Source: JAGOMX01 sp041738135
GTDB taxonomy: Bacteria; Pseudomonadota; Alphaproteobacteria; JAGOMX01
Assembly (NCBI GenBank): GCA_041738135.1
Contig: JBGSQK010000063.1
Location: forward strand, 1-64,000
Direction: 5' to 3'
DNA: 64,000 nt
The stretch's first letter is position 1. Each line of letters starts with the position of its first letter. A program made the position numbers and the translations under genes. The notes beneath the pieces were generated by a model. The model made no database searches. It worked only from the letters and a program-made list of their open reading frames with translations, and was not told the origin of the DNA. Positions 50,162-59,625 of this stretch are shown here, piece by piece.

Positions 50162-51751
50162 TTACGAAACCATCGACAATTTGGGATTGCTCACTTTGCT
50201 GGTAACCGGTTCGTCGGTGTTTACATGTCGTTCTTCGTTTTCTATAGACTTGGCTTCCGCTTCCATAGTCATGCTTGTATATTCCCGATTCAGTTGAGTC
50301 ACGGCCCAAACCCAAAGCACTAATGTTGCCATGACTGCGACAAATATGAGGGGGACTACGCTCATAAGGTCACTGGCTGCGGTTGCAATCAGGATGACGC
50401 TCATGAAATAACCACCGCTAGCTTTGCTGAACAAATGACCTGTCACATCAACGGCCGCTTTTCCTTTACTGCGCAATACAGGGTCGAGAGGGATATAGGA
50501 CATTTCTTTGGATGGGTCGAAGAGTGAGTATTTGCAGCTTTTGCTCATGAACTGTTGGAAGGTGCTTATCCAGACGGCTACCAATAACGGTGTGGCGCCA
50601 TAAAGGGCCATGAATGGCGTTAGGGCGTCCTTGTAGAAGATAAAGGTGAAGAACAGCACGGATGTAATTAATATGGCCATTGGAGTAATTATTGCCCCTC
50701 GGAACCAACCGAATTTGGCTACAACACCCTTGAAGAAGAACAGGATCGTAACCGTAATGATACCGGTTGCCATGTAGAAGTTGCCCATGAAGTTGGCGTA
50801 GTCAATGGCTTCTGGGTATTGGAGCTCTACTTGGTTTTTCCACATCAATCCCATTAAATTCATGGAAAAGGCATAGCCGAAAACCAGGAGTGCAATCAGC
50901 CCAATGTATTTGGATTTGAACACATGCTTAAAGCTCTCCATCACGCCCATCTTTACTTTGGGAGCAGCGGCCTTGGATTCATGTTTTTCGGGCATGAAAC
51001 TGGGATTGGTGACGATGTTTTTCTGCATCCACCAGTACAGACCCATCATGGCAAATCCACAGATATTTACGACGATAACCGTTAGTTTTAAATACTGCGA
51101 CCATGATGCCAGATTCGTAATACCATTTTCTTGCTCTGCGACGCTGAGTCCACAAAAGAAAGTGGCCAGGAAACCGGCAAAAATAAGGGCAAAATGCCCG
51201 AGGAAGGCAAACATGCCATAAAAGCGTTTAGCTTCTGTGGTGCTGGTAATTTCATTGGCAAACTGCCAGAAAAGCAGGCCCAAAGCAATGGCGCCCCAAG
51301 ACTCAGCAAACAGGTAAAAAGATGCGTAAGACCAAGATCCATAGAGCGATATCAAGTGCTGAAAGTGCGGGTGTGCAAGCTTCATAGCTTCAATGGACGC
51401 AGGATCTGGGTGTAAAAATTCGCGATTTGGGTAGATGAAAATAGCAAAAAGGGAGAAGAATATAAGGAAAGAAGAAATAATGCCGTAGAACAAGGATTGT
51501 TGTGAATATCTGTTGAGTAACTTGGAATAACCAGCCACAAATAAGATGGATAGGGGGAGAATGATCCAGCCTTTTAAGAAAGGGATAACTTCCGCGCCAC
51601 AGCCGGTGATGACCAAAGAATCTTTTGCTGTTCGTAAGGTCGTGTAATTAAACAGGACGCAGAACATCATCATCCCCATGGGAAGAAACTTTGGCATTTC
51701 ATGCCCGTGAATGGGCCATAAAAAGGCCCTTAGTTTGGAAAAGTTATTCAT
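50162..51751 (-). CDS. tlc: ATP/ADP translocase (NTT/Tlc family)
   Basis: The 529-residue inner-membrane protein has about 12 hydrophobic segments. The N-terminal FCVLFNYTTLRTAKDSLVITGCGAEVIPFLKGW is a hallmark of nucleotide transport proteins of Rickettsia, Chlamydia and plastids, as is FYLFAESWGAIALGLLFWQFANEIT. Such carriers exchange bacterial ADP for host ATP or import nucleotides. It fits an obligate intracellular lifestyle. The exact substrate set (ATP/ADP versus net NTP import) cannot be read from sequence here. ATG 51751; monocistronic. Confidence 0.96.
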   Translation of the reverse strand: MNNFSKLRAFLWPIHGHEMPKFLPMGMMMFCVLFNYTTLRTAKDSLVITGCGAEVIPFLKGWIILPLSILFVAGYSKLLNRYSQQSLFYGIISSFLIFFSLFAIFIYPNREFLHPDPASIEAMKLAHPHFQHLISLYGSWSYASFYLFAESWGAIALGLLFWQFANEITSTTEAKRFYGMFAFLGHFALIFAGFLATFFCGLSVAEQENGITNLASWSQYLKLTVIVVNICGFAMMGLYWWMQKNIVTNPSFMPEKHESKAAAPKVKMGVMESFKHVFKSKYIGLIALLVFGYAFSMNLMGLMWKNQVELQYPEAIDYANFMGNFYMATGIITVTILFFFKGVVAKFGWFRGAIITPMAILITSVLFFTFIFYKDALTPFMALYGATPLLVAVWISTFQQFMSKSCKYSLFDPSKEMSYIPLDPVLRSKGKAAVDVTGHLFSKASGGYFMSVILIATAASDLMSVVPLIFVAVMATLVLWVWAVTQLNREYTSMTMEAEAKSIENEERHVNTDEPVTSKVSNPKLSMVS

Positions 51752-52005
51752 ATTTCAGCCACACACCCTAGACTCTCATACTATGACATAAAACCTGGTA
51801 TCACGACATACCCCGTTAAGGAAAAAGAGATGCATGATATCAAACACATATTTTGGCCGTCCATTACATCGTTGTATTCCCTAACTTAGTATTCCAACTA
51901 CATCTTATGTAATGTCTTTATGCCAAAAAAGCAAGTTTTCATTTTAAAAGTTTTAAGCATAACTATAGGATATGAGTTTCATGCTTATTTGTTATAAAAA
52001 TATTT

Positions 52006-54789
52006 TTATTCAGCTTTATCTGTAGGCTTTTGCTCGGGCATAGGTTGGTATGTCAAAACCATCCGTTGGCCATTGGCGCCGAGAAATTGTATCTGCCCCC
52101 CTAGTAATTGTTGGATGTATGCATCAGCTGCTTGTATCCTTGTGGTAAGCATAGTTGCATGGTTGCTCAGCGAGCGAATTGTCATGTCTTTACTTGCCAG
52201 CTCTTCCTTCAATTGCGTCAGTTGATGGGGTGCTTCGTCCGTTTTCTTTTGTGACTCAGTTGTATACTGTTGGCTAAGTTCCAATTGTCTAGCCTTTTCT
52301 AAATCTTCTTTATTTGCTCGGATCTCGTTTTCTAATTCTGCAATTTTCTTTTTGTAAAACACCTTAAGATCTGTCAGCATTTGACGTGAGGTTGCCAGTT
52401 GTTCCTCTATCACCTCTCGTTCAACTTGTTGAGTTTGTAATTCCTCGCAAGCCTTTGTCAGGTCTTGCTTTAGTTCCATCGTTGTGTTCTGGGTGCTCAG
52501 GCATTTTTCAACAAGCTTCTTATTTTCTTCCAAACTTTGCATATGCTCTTGTTTATGGCTTTCTGAGGTACTACGCAGATTGGAAAGTTTTTTTGTTAGC
52601 TTTTCTATTCTATTCTTTAGCTTGTCAGACTCATTTTTTGCTTCCAGACGAGTTGATTCTATGTTTTTGCTGTGCTCATTAATTTGTTTTTCTTGTTGAG
52701 TTGTTAGAGCTTTTTCTTCTTTTAATTTACCCGCAAACAATTGGTTGGCAGATTGAAGACTTGTAACTTTTTTTTCCAAATCATCTCTTTGTAATGTCAA
52801 GTCGCTCGTCATGTCATGTATGAGATCACGCAACACTGTAACCGGGAGCATATGCTTTTTTGTCTCACATACAGCAGGAAAGTAATAAACCCTTTTTTCT
52901 AATCTTGGATCATAATAGGCTGGGAAATTAGTCGATGTGGCTGTTTTGAAGCACTGACCAGCTATAATCAAATATTTATGATAGTTTTCTACGGACGAGT
53001 CATATCCAACTGGCTTTGCTATTAAGTCAAGTCTAGGTATCATTACCTCTAGTTGGTCTTGATCAAATAGATCGTCAGAAATTCTTTTGAGTGCTCCATG
53101 CTTGCCTTTGAAAAATAGATTCTGTAACAAAAGTTCTTGGTAGCATAATGCGAAATCTTCAAACATGATGTTGTAATTATCCCGAGCCCATTTGTAACCT
53201 AGCTGTTGTGTCATTACCGTCGATGTTAGTTTAGGAATGTGTGGAAGCAGTGACTGAAGCATTTGCAATGCATAGGTATTGCATATCATGCGTTCTCGTA
53301 GTGCGAGAAGCAGAGCTTCGCCATTACCATATTCTCCAAAGAGTTTTCTAAGATTCTCCGTTAGGTTTTCTCTCGTGGAAAAGAAGATCGTATTTTGAAT
53401 AAGTGGCATGTATTCTGCCTGCGTTTCGGTGGATTCAGATGTATACTTGTGTGTGGCAGTTGTAGGAATTGTGTTACCACGTTTTTTCAGGACGATATTA
53501 TAGTTTAAATGGCTTCCTAGTTCTAACGTGATGCCGGCCTCATTTAGGAGGGTTGTGGCAAGTTGCTTTTTAGCTTGAACGAAACGGTCGGTGAACCCCA
53601 CAAGTTGACTTATGAGCGCTTCTGTATCTATTGGCTCATGAGAGTCTACGTCTGTTATGTTTGTGATGGCTTGAGCGATGGGTAAATTTTCCACCATATA
53701 TGGAGTTGATGGCTGTTGCTCTTTTTGAGTAACAGGCGCCGCCTCTTTTATGGGCTCAGCAGTTGCGAGGGGGGCTGGTTCAGGAGTAGCAGCTTTTTTT
53801 TGCCGAGCAGCTAATTTACTTCTAAGCTTTTCTTTTGTTCTACTTGGTTGCCGTCCGGGTGTCATCGTTTTAATAACGTACGTAGTGGGTTGCGTGTTTG
53901 CAGCCTCCGAAGGGGTATTCCCTTTCATTACTTTTTGGTCAAATCTGTGGCTCAGTGTCATTTTTCTGAACTCAGGATCGACAGCTTCTGCTAGTTTTAT
54001 CATGTAAGTTGCCCGCTCTAACGCTATACGGGTTTTTAATTTTTGATCCGCGTTTTCTTCATCAAGTGTTGTGAACTCTATTTTTTCATGATCATTAATA
54101 AGTTCAAAATGCAATGATTTAAGCTTTGACGATTTTTTCCTAGGGACTGCTACATGTTCGAGCCAAGTTTTGAAATAATCATACTTAGTTACCTGAGATT
54201 TTAATAAAAAGAAACCTATGGCTTCGCAAGCCAGACTTGTTTCTTCTTTGGTAGCATCGATGGCCTCTAACATGGATTTTGTAGACAGTAATTTATAGTC
54301 ACGGATTTCTACAGATTTATTGAGCATCTGGTTCAGATAGGTTTCAAGTAGTGTACTCGTTATAAGGTTTTGGAAAGAGGTGGCAAGATCATATCTGGTT
54401 AAGTCAAAGTCTTTAATGAGTTTTTCTATGCTAGCGCGTGTTTCTTCCCTATTGCTAGCATAGTTTAATGTGACTAGGTCAGGGCTGTTTTCAAAGCTAA
54501 CGCGAACCTTTAAACAAGAAGCTTTCCATGCCTCAGGGGTTTGTTCGATTCCTTTTTTTCGAAGACATTGCATAACAAAGTTGCTTTTTTCCTCTCCCAG
54601 GCAATCCAGAAGATTAAAAAAGGTAACGTGAACTTGCTCATCCGTTAAATGTTCAAAGTTCTTATAGAATTCTTGATGACGGGGTATCAATGGTGTTGCA
54701 GTTTTATTATTTTCTTCATAAGAAACCGAGCTTAGGGCCACGTTTACAAATGCTAAGTTAATGAAAATTGACAGGAATGTTTTCTTCAT
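52006..54789 (-). CDS. Very large exported coiled-coil protein
   Basis: The 927-residue product has a signal peptide (MKKTFLSIFINLAFVNVALS). The N-terminal ~310 residues are helical and unassigned. A Lys/Pro/Ala-rich linker (near 315-370, with basic stretches such as SRTKEKLRSKLAARQKK) follows, then another ~300-residue globular part. Residues ~690-880 are a long coiled coil, and the tail contains QIQFLGANGQ. No enzymatic motif is recognised. The build resembles exported scaffold or effector proteins. It is monocistronic, with a 254-base gap to tlc and an AT-rich start region. Confidence 0.8.
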   Translation of the reverse strand: MKKTFLSIFINLAFVNVALSSVSYEENNKTATPLIPRHQEFYKNFEHLTDEQVHVTFFNLLDCLGEEKSNFVMQCLRKKGIEQTPEAWKASCLKVRVSFENSPDLVTLNYASNREETRASIEKLIKDFDLTRYDLATSFQNLITSTLLETYLNQMLNKSVEIRDYKLLSTKSMLEAIDATKEETSLACEAIGFFLLKSQVTKYDYFKTWLEHVAVPRKKSSKLKSLHFELINDHEKIEFTTLDEENADQKLKTRIALERATYMIKLAEAVDPEFRKMTLSHRFDQKVMKGNTPSEAANTQPTTYVIKTMTPGRQPSRTKEKLRSKLAARQKKAATPEPAPLATAEPIKEAAPVTQKEQQPSTPYMVENLPIAQAITNITDVDSHEPIDTEALISQLVGFTDRFVQAKKQLATTLLNEAGITLELGSHLNYNIVLKKRGNTIPTTATHKYTSESTETQAEYMPLIQNTIFFSTRENLTENLRKLFGEYGNGEALLLALRERMICNTYALQMLQSLLPHIPKLTSTVMTQQLGYKWARDNYNIMFEDFALCYQELLLQNLFFKGKHGALKRISDDLFDQDQLEVMIPRLDLIAKPVGYDSSVENYHKYLIIAGQCFKTATSTNFPAYYDPRLEKRVYYFPAVCETKKHMLPVTVLRDLIHDMTSDLTLQRDDLEKKVTSLQSANQLFAGKLKEEKALTTQQEKQINEHSKNIESTRLEAKNESDKLKNRIEKLTKKLSNLRSTSESHKQEHMQSLEENKKLVEKCLSTQNTTMELKQDLTKACEELQTQQVEREVIEEQLATSRQMLTDLKVFYKKKIAELENEIRANKEDLEKARQLELSQQYTTESQKKTDEAPHQLTQLKEELASKDMTIRSLSNHATMLTTRIQAADAYIQQLLGGQIQFLGANGQRMVLTYQPMPEQKPTDKAE

Positions 54790-54984
54790 ACCATTATCCT
54801 TATAAATTCAATATGGACGGCAGTATGATATAAACGCCTTATTATGTGAAGTTTTTTTTTGTTTGAACTAGATTCTTAGGCTATTCCTAGCAAACAGTTC
54901 ATTCTAGCTTTTTTTTCACTTTTGTCATATGATGCATGCAGAATATAGATGTTATATTTAACAGTTAACCATAAGGTATATTGT

Positions 54985-55683
54985 ATGTCTCAAGATCGAG
55001 CCCATTTATTGGTGGTGGATGACGATAGTCGTCTGCGGGAATTATTGCGCAAATATCTTTCCGATAATGAATTTATAGTGACTTTGGCTAAGGATGCTGA
55101 GGAGGCTCGACTTCGGCTCGGTGAGAGTGCTTTTGATTTAGTGGTATTGGACGTGATGATGCCTGGGGAATCCGGGTTTGAGTTGACGCGGTCTATTCGC
55201 GATGATCCATACCATCCGGCACATCATATGCCCATCTTGCTTCTCACAGCCATGGCTGAATCTGATAATCGTATAGAGGGGCTGGAGTCGGGAGCAGATG
55301 ATTATTTAGCCAAACCATTTGAGCCCAAAGAACTGGTGCTGCGAATTCAGAAGATAATAAAGCGTGCTCAGCAACCCTTAAAAGCCTCTAAGATTGTCAA
55401 TCTGGGTGAGTATACTTTTGATGTGGAGCGGGCGGAACTGATGCATAAATCGCAGACCGTCGGCATTACCACCGCAGAGGCAAATCTGTTGAAGATTCTG
55501 GCCTTGAGTCCGGGACGCACATATTCTCGTGACGATCTTGCTGCCCGTACCGGCGTAACTTTGAGTCCGCGAACAATCGATGTGCAAGTGACTAGATTGC
55601 GTCGACGTATTGAACCAGATCCCCGTTTACCCACATTTATTAAAACAGTTCGTCATAAAGGGTATGTGCTGTGGCCTGGATGA
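54985..55683 (+). CDS. OmpR-family response regulator
   Basis: The 232-residue protein has a receiver domain (acidic pair in VVDDDSR, phospho-acceptor D56 in VLDVMMP, lysine in YLAKPFEP) and a winged-helix DNA-binding domain ending DVQVTRLRRRIEPDPR. I start it at ATG 54985, with AAGG eight bases upstream, not at the in-frame start 54949. Its stop overlaps the ATG of a sensor kinase, so they are translationally coupled. It resembles the alphaproteobacterial PetR/OmpR group; the signal and regulon are unknown. Confidence 0.95.
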   Translation: MSQDRAHLLVVDDDSRLRELLRKYLSDNEFIVTLAKDAEEARLRLGESAFDLVVLDVMMPGESGFELTRSIRDDPYHPAHHMPILLLTAMAESDNRIEGLESGADDYLAKPFEPKELVLRIQKIIKRAQQPLKASKIVNLGEYTFDVERAELMHKSQTVGITTAEANLLKILALSPGRTYSRDDLAARTGVTLSPRTIDVQVTRLRRRIEPDPRLPTFIKTVRHKGYVLWPG

Positions 55684-56990
55684 GTCTGTTGCGTCCCTTT
55701 AAATTAATCAAGCCGTTCATGCCAAAGAGCTTGTACGCGCGGACACTGGTCATTTTGGTAGTGCCGCTCCTTGTGGTGATGGCGGGGACGATTTATATCT
55801 TTATTGACCATCACCTGGACACCATGACTCACCGTCTAGCAGATGATATTGCTGGCGAGATATCCAGTGTGACGGAAGTATATCAATCCAAGACCATGAA
55901 TCGTGAGCAAATAGTAAAGTTTGCCGAAGAGTATTATCGCATCAAGCTGACATTTGAGGATGTTTACGCGGCCACCTCTGCGGAAAAAACGCCTATGCGA
56001 GCTATTGGTGCATGGTTTTTAGAGGATTCACTAAGCTCTTACTTGAAGCAACCATATTACGTTAAATTGGATAAAAGCACCATTTATGTGGACGTGATTT
56101 TAGAAGGCGAGGTACTACACTTTGAGACCTCTCGTAAACGCTTGTTGAGTAAAACCACTTCGGTCTATCTGTTGTGGGTAATTGCTTTGCCTTTGATCAT
56201 GTTTCTAATTGCGGCAATATTTATGAAAAATCAGGTAAGGCCGTTACGCCGGTTGGCCTTGGCTGCAGATAAGTTTGGTAAAGGCTTGTCAGGTCCTGCC
56301 ATAAAACCCGAAGGCGCAACGGAAGTGCGACAAGCGTCTGTTGCATTTAACCGTATGCAGGAACGCATCCATCGTCAGATTACGCAGCGAACGGAGATGT
56401 TGGCAGGTGTTTCCCATGACTTGCGTACACCATTGACTCGTATGGAACTGCAGTTGGCTATGCTGGAGGCAAGTCCTGAGGTTAAAGGATTGCAAGGGGA
56501 CGTAAAGGAAATGCGCAGCATGATCGATTCATATCTGGCATTTGCGAGGGGCGATGAGCCTGAAAAAGCTGTGATGACCAATGTGTATGACTTGCTGGAA
56601 TCTGTGGCCGGACAATATAACGGAAAGATTTCCCTGCCCAAGAGGCGCAGCTATAGAAGGCCCGTTAAAACCCAATGCATGAAAAGGTGTTTTCAGAATC
56701 TGTTGGATAACGCTAACAAATATGCGGATAAGATCGAAGTGTCCATGAGACCCATCAATGATGGGTTCGAAATCATCATTGAAGACAACGGCCCTGGCAT
56801 ACCCACCGATAAACGCCAAGATGTTTTTAAACCCTTTTTCAGACTGGATGCATCAAGAAATCTAGATAACGGCGGCGTCGGTCTGGGCTTGTGCATCGCC
56901 CAGGATGCCATCCACCAACACGGAGGCACCATCGATTTGGAGGAGTCATCCATGGGGGGATTAAAGGTCGTGTTGCAAATACCTAGTTGA
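55680..56990 (+). CDS. EnvZ-like sensor histidine kinase
   Basis: The 436-residue kinase has two membrane helices (LVILVVPLLVVMAGTIYIFI and VYLLWVIALPLIMFLIAAIF) flanking a periplasmic sensor. A HAMP-like segment, the H-box AGVSHDLRTPLTRM (H246), the N-box NLLDNANKYAD, and G boxes EDNGPGIP and GGVGLGLCI follow. ATG 55680 overlaps the response regulator TGA as ATGA; an upstream GTG at 55671 is possible. It is the cognate kinase of the preceding regulator. The ligand is unknown. Confidence 0.95.
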   Translation: MSLLRPFKLIKPFMPKSLYARTLVILVVPLLVVMAGTIYIFIDHHLDTMTHRLADDIAGEISSVTEVYQSKTMNREQIVKFAEEYYRIKLTFEDVYAATSAEKTPMRAIGAWFLEDSLSSYLKQPYYVKLDKSTIYVDVILEGEVLHFETSRKRLLSKTTSVYLLWVIALPLIMFLIAAIFMKNQVRPLRRLALAADKFGKGLSGPAIKPEGATEVRQASVAFNRMQERIHRQITQRTEMLAGVSHDLRTPLTRMELQLAMLEASPEVKGLQGDVKEMRSMIDSYLAFARGDEPEKAVMTNVYDLLESVAGQYNGKISLPKRRSYRRPVKTQCMKRCFQNLLDNANKYADKIEVSMRPINDGFEIIIEDNGPGIPTDKRQDVFKPFFRLDASRNLDNGGVGLGLCIAQDAIHQHGGTIDLEESSMGGLKVVLQIPS

Positions 56991-57079
56991 TTGGGTGGGT
57001 GTACTCTTAAATCCCCTTGAGATTTCCTGCGCAAATCATTATGATCAGGCTATTCTTTTTAAAGCAAAGGTAGCGCCCC

Positions 57080-58354
57080 ATGAACAATCTTGCCCTCTAT
57101 TCTTATCTTGAACGTTTTGATCCTGAGATTGGTGGGGCTATTCAAAATGAGCTTCATCGTCAGCAAAATCAGATCGAGATGATTGCGTCTGAGAATTTTA
57201 CGTCTATACCGGTTATGTTGGCTGCAGGTTCAGTGATGACCAACAAGTATGCGGAAGGCTATCCTGGGCGTAGGTATTATGGCGGCTGTGAGTTTGTGGA
57301 CGTGGCTGAAAACCTGGCTATTGAGCGGGCTTGTAAATTATTTGGCTGTAAGTTTGCCAATGTGCAGCCCCATGCGGGGGCGCCGGCGAACTTGGCGGTG
57401 TTTATGGCTTTGCTTCAACCGGGGGATACGTTTTTGGGAATGTCCCTGGATGCGGGTGGGCATTTGACTCATGGTAGTAAAGTGAACTATTCAGGGAAGT
57501 GGTTTAATGTGACCAGCTATGGTGTCAACCACGAAACAGGCCTTATTGATATGGATGAGGTGCTGGCTCAGGCGCGCGAACATAAGCCGAAGCTTATTAT
57601 TGCAGGTGCATCGGCTTATCCTCGGGTGATAGATTTCAAACGTTTCCGCGAGATCGCCGATGAGGTGGGGGCTTATTTGATGGTGGACATGGCCCATTTT
57701 TCTGGCTTGGTGGCTGGTGGTGTTTTTCCATCACCACTGCCACATGCCCATGTGGTAACCACCACAACCCACAAAACTTTACGTGGACCGCGTGGGGGAA
57801 TGATCCTATGGAACGATGAGGATTTGACCAAGCGACTGAACAGCGCCGTATTTCCAGGCAATCAAGGCGGACCTTTGATGCATATTATTGCAGCCAAAGC
57901 TATAGCATTTGCGGAAGCTTTGAAACCTGAGTTTAAAGACTATGCAGCCCAAGTGATCCGCAATGCGCAAGCCATGGCAAACCATCTGATGAGCAAGGGC
58001 GTGAAGCTCACCTCTGATGGTACTGATTGCCACCTGATTCTAGTAGATCTATCCAACTTTGGCGTGACCGGCGATGATATCCAAAAGGCACTAGAGCGAG
58101 CAGGGATTACATGCAATAAAAACTCAATTCCCAAAGACATGCAACCACCCACAAAGACTTCAGGCGTGCGCATCGGCTCACCCGCAGCCACCACACGCGG
58201 TATGAAAGAAGCGGAATTTGTGCAGATTGCCGATTGGATCTATCAAATCATCGAATCCCAAAGCAAAGGCGGTTCGGCTGAGCTAGAGGCGAGCATTCTG
58301 GAGAAAGTGCATGAGCTGTGTAAGAAGTTCCCATTGTATCCAGAATTGTCGTAA
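57080..58354 (+). CDS. glyA: Serine hydroxymethyltransferase
   Basis: A PLP enzyme that converts serine and tetrahydrofolate to glycine and methylene-tetrahydrofolate. The 424-residue protein has the PLP lysine K232 in TTTTHKTLRGPRGG, the N-terminal IASENFTS, and YAEGYPGRRYYGGCEFVD. Full length with all key residues. AGGTAGCG precedes ATG 57080. A perfect 16-bp hairpin lies 34 bases past the stop and may be its terminator. One-carbon supply is thus retained. Confidence 0.97.
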   Translation: MNNLALYSYLERFDPEIGGAIQNELHRQQNQIEMIASENFTSIPVMLAAGSVMTNKYAEGYPGRRYYGGCEFVDVAENLAIERACKLFGCKFANVQPHAGAPANLAVFMALLQPGDTFLGMSLDAGGHLTHGSKVNYSGKWFNVTSYGVNHETGLIDMDEVLAQAREHKPKLIIAGASAYPRVIDFKRFREIADEVGAYLMVDMAHFSGLVAGGVFPSPLPHAHVVTTTTHKTLRGPRGGMILWNDEDLTKRLNSAVFPGNQGGPLMHIIAAKAIAFAEALKPEFKDYAAQVIRNAQAMANHLMSKGVKLTSDGTDCHLILVDLSNFGVTGDDIQKALERAGITCNKNSIPKDMQPPTKTSGVRIGSPAATTRGMKEAEFVQIADWIYQIIESQSKGGSAELEASILEKVHELCKKFPLYPELS

Positions 58355-58387
58355 GGATTTAGTTAATTGGTACGAGTCGTCAAATGC

Positions 58388-58424
58388 CCCGTGCTTCCCC
58401 GGCATTGAGCCGGGGAAGCACGGG
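58388..58424. repeat. Perfect GC-rich hairpin, possible terminator or short palindromic repeat
   Basis: Stem CCCGTGCTTCCCCGGC and its exact complement (16 bp) with loop ATTGA. The CCCCGGC.TTGAGCCGGGG core also occurs in the arm of the 33593-33717 element, so this may be a related short repeat serving as the glyA terminator. Confidence 0.7.
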
Positions 58425-58487
58425 AGGGCGACAGATTCAATGAATATACGTAAAGGTACCTTCGTAATTTTTATAAAGGAAACAAGA

Positions 58488-58916
58488 ATGAATAAAATCA
58501 TAGCCATAGCAGTCCTCGTTGGATTTGGTGCACTCAGCGAAGTACAGGCTTCATATGAGTTTGAAAGGCTAGATCTAAATATGGAAGCTCAGTCTACCAT
58601 AGGCAGAACCTATGTCTTAACGCATGCAGGACTCTTGCGTAATAATCTCATGGACTTTGGCAGAAAAGTTAGCCACTGGGGAGATCCAGACTTTAATGAC
58701 TTTATTGATCGAACTGGTTTGCCTAACAAACTTGGTGGCCAAAAGAAAACAGGCGGTCAGATTGCTATGGCAATCTATCAAGCCGAGCAAGAGTATAGAG
58801 AATACTTGGCAAAATCACATCTATCCTTAGTGAATATGTTCCTTGATCGTCAGTTTTTCGGAAAGATTAGGTCAGGAATGGTCCTTTCGGCACTCGAGAA
58901 CTCATCAATGCAATAA
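58488..58916 (+). CDS. Small exported protein of unknown function
   Basis: A 142-residue product with a signal peptide (MNKIIAIAVLVGFGALSEVQA) and AAAGGA before ATG 58488; longer in-frame versions reaching back into glyA have no ribosome-binding site. The mature part is helical and charged, with no recognised motif. It is the first of three exported genes in a row. Confidence 0.7.
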   Translation: MNKIIAIAVLVGFGALSEVQASYEFERLDLNMEAQSTIGRTYVLTHAGLLRNNLMDFGRKVSHWGDPDFNDFIDRTGLPNKLGGQKKTGGQIAMAIYQAEQEYREYLAKSHLSLVNMFLDRQFFGKIRSGMVLSALENSSMQ

Positions 58917-59059
58917 GTGGTTTTTGCTGGGTGCATCTTATGTAATTTTTGGTCAGAATTCCAGCAATCATTAATCCTGGTCTTTTGCGCTTAATGAAAA
59001 ATTAATATATTCTTGTTACGCTGCATATAGGTAATAGTCCTAAATGTGAGAGAGTTCAT

Positions 59060-59530
59060 ATGAGAAAAGCTTGGATTTTTGCAGCCTTAGTGCTTGCATT
59101 TAATTGCTCAGTTTTGCATGCGGCATCAGATCAGGTTGTTGTTGGTGCTGTACTGAACGAGTGTTACAAAAAGGTAAAGCAAAATCTGGATTATGGGCCT
59201 CCCAAAGAAAAAGAAAAAAAAGAAGAAGGCTATGACAGGCTGAAGCAAGCGGCTGAAAGTTGCAAATGGGATATGGAGAAAGGTAAGGCGAAACCGCTGC
59301 CGCTGATAAATTGGAAAAATTCTCCAAATGTTTATGAGCCTGCGCCTTGCGTAAGACAAATGCAGAGAGTTATGTGCTCGAACATCCCTAACAATATGTA
59401 TTATGACTGTTGTGATGAAGTTAATTATAATGGTCAATTGACTCAAGTGGCCGAGAAGACCGCTCAAAGTACAAGCGCTGCGCCAGTCAAAAAAGTTCCA
59501 GGTATTGTTATAAATCTAAGACGTAAGTGA
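59060..59530 (+). CDS. Small exported cysteine-containing protein of unknown function
   Basis: A 156-residue product with a signal peptide (MRKAWIFAALVLAFNCSVLHA). The mature region has a lysine-rich stretch (PPKEKEKKEEGYDRLK) and six cysteines, including an adjacent pair in YYDCCDE, which suggests disulfides in the periplasm or outside. No family is recognised. A 13-bp hairpin follows and separates it from a convergent gene. Confidence 0.72.
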   Translation: MRKAWIFAALVLAFNCSVLHAASDQVVVGAVLNECYKKVKQNLDYGPPKEKEKKEEGYDRLKQAAESCKWDMEKGKAKPLPLINWKNSPNVYEPAPCVRQMQRVMCSNIPNNMYYDCCDEVNYNGQLTQVAEKTAQSTSAAPVKKVPGIVINLRRK

Positions 59531-59587
59531 GCTTTTTTGTTTGCAAATTGTAGGACAACGTTCTGCCGAGAGGACGTAAGTATGTCA

Positions 59588-59622
59588 AGCTGGCGGGAGA
59601 ATTTATAAATCTCCCGCCAGCT
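59588..59622. terminator. Bidirectional terminator between convergent genes
   Basis: A 13-bp perfect stem AGCTGGCGGGAGA / TCTCCCGCCAGCT with a 9-base loop lies between the stops of the 59060 (+) and 59626 (-) genes, with TTATTTT on the right. Confidence 0.8.
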
Positions 59623-59625
59623 GGC

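Noticed and set aside
58311..58916. 201-residue version of the small exported protein
   Set aside because: The extension overlaps the end of glyA and the hairpin; ATG 58488 has AAAGGA and begins a signal peptide.
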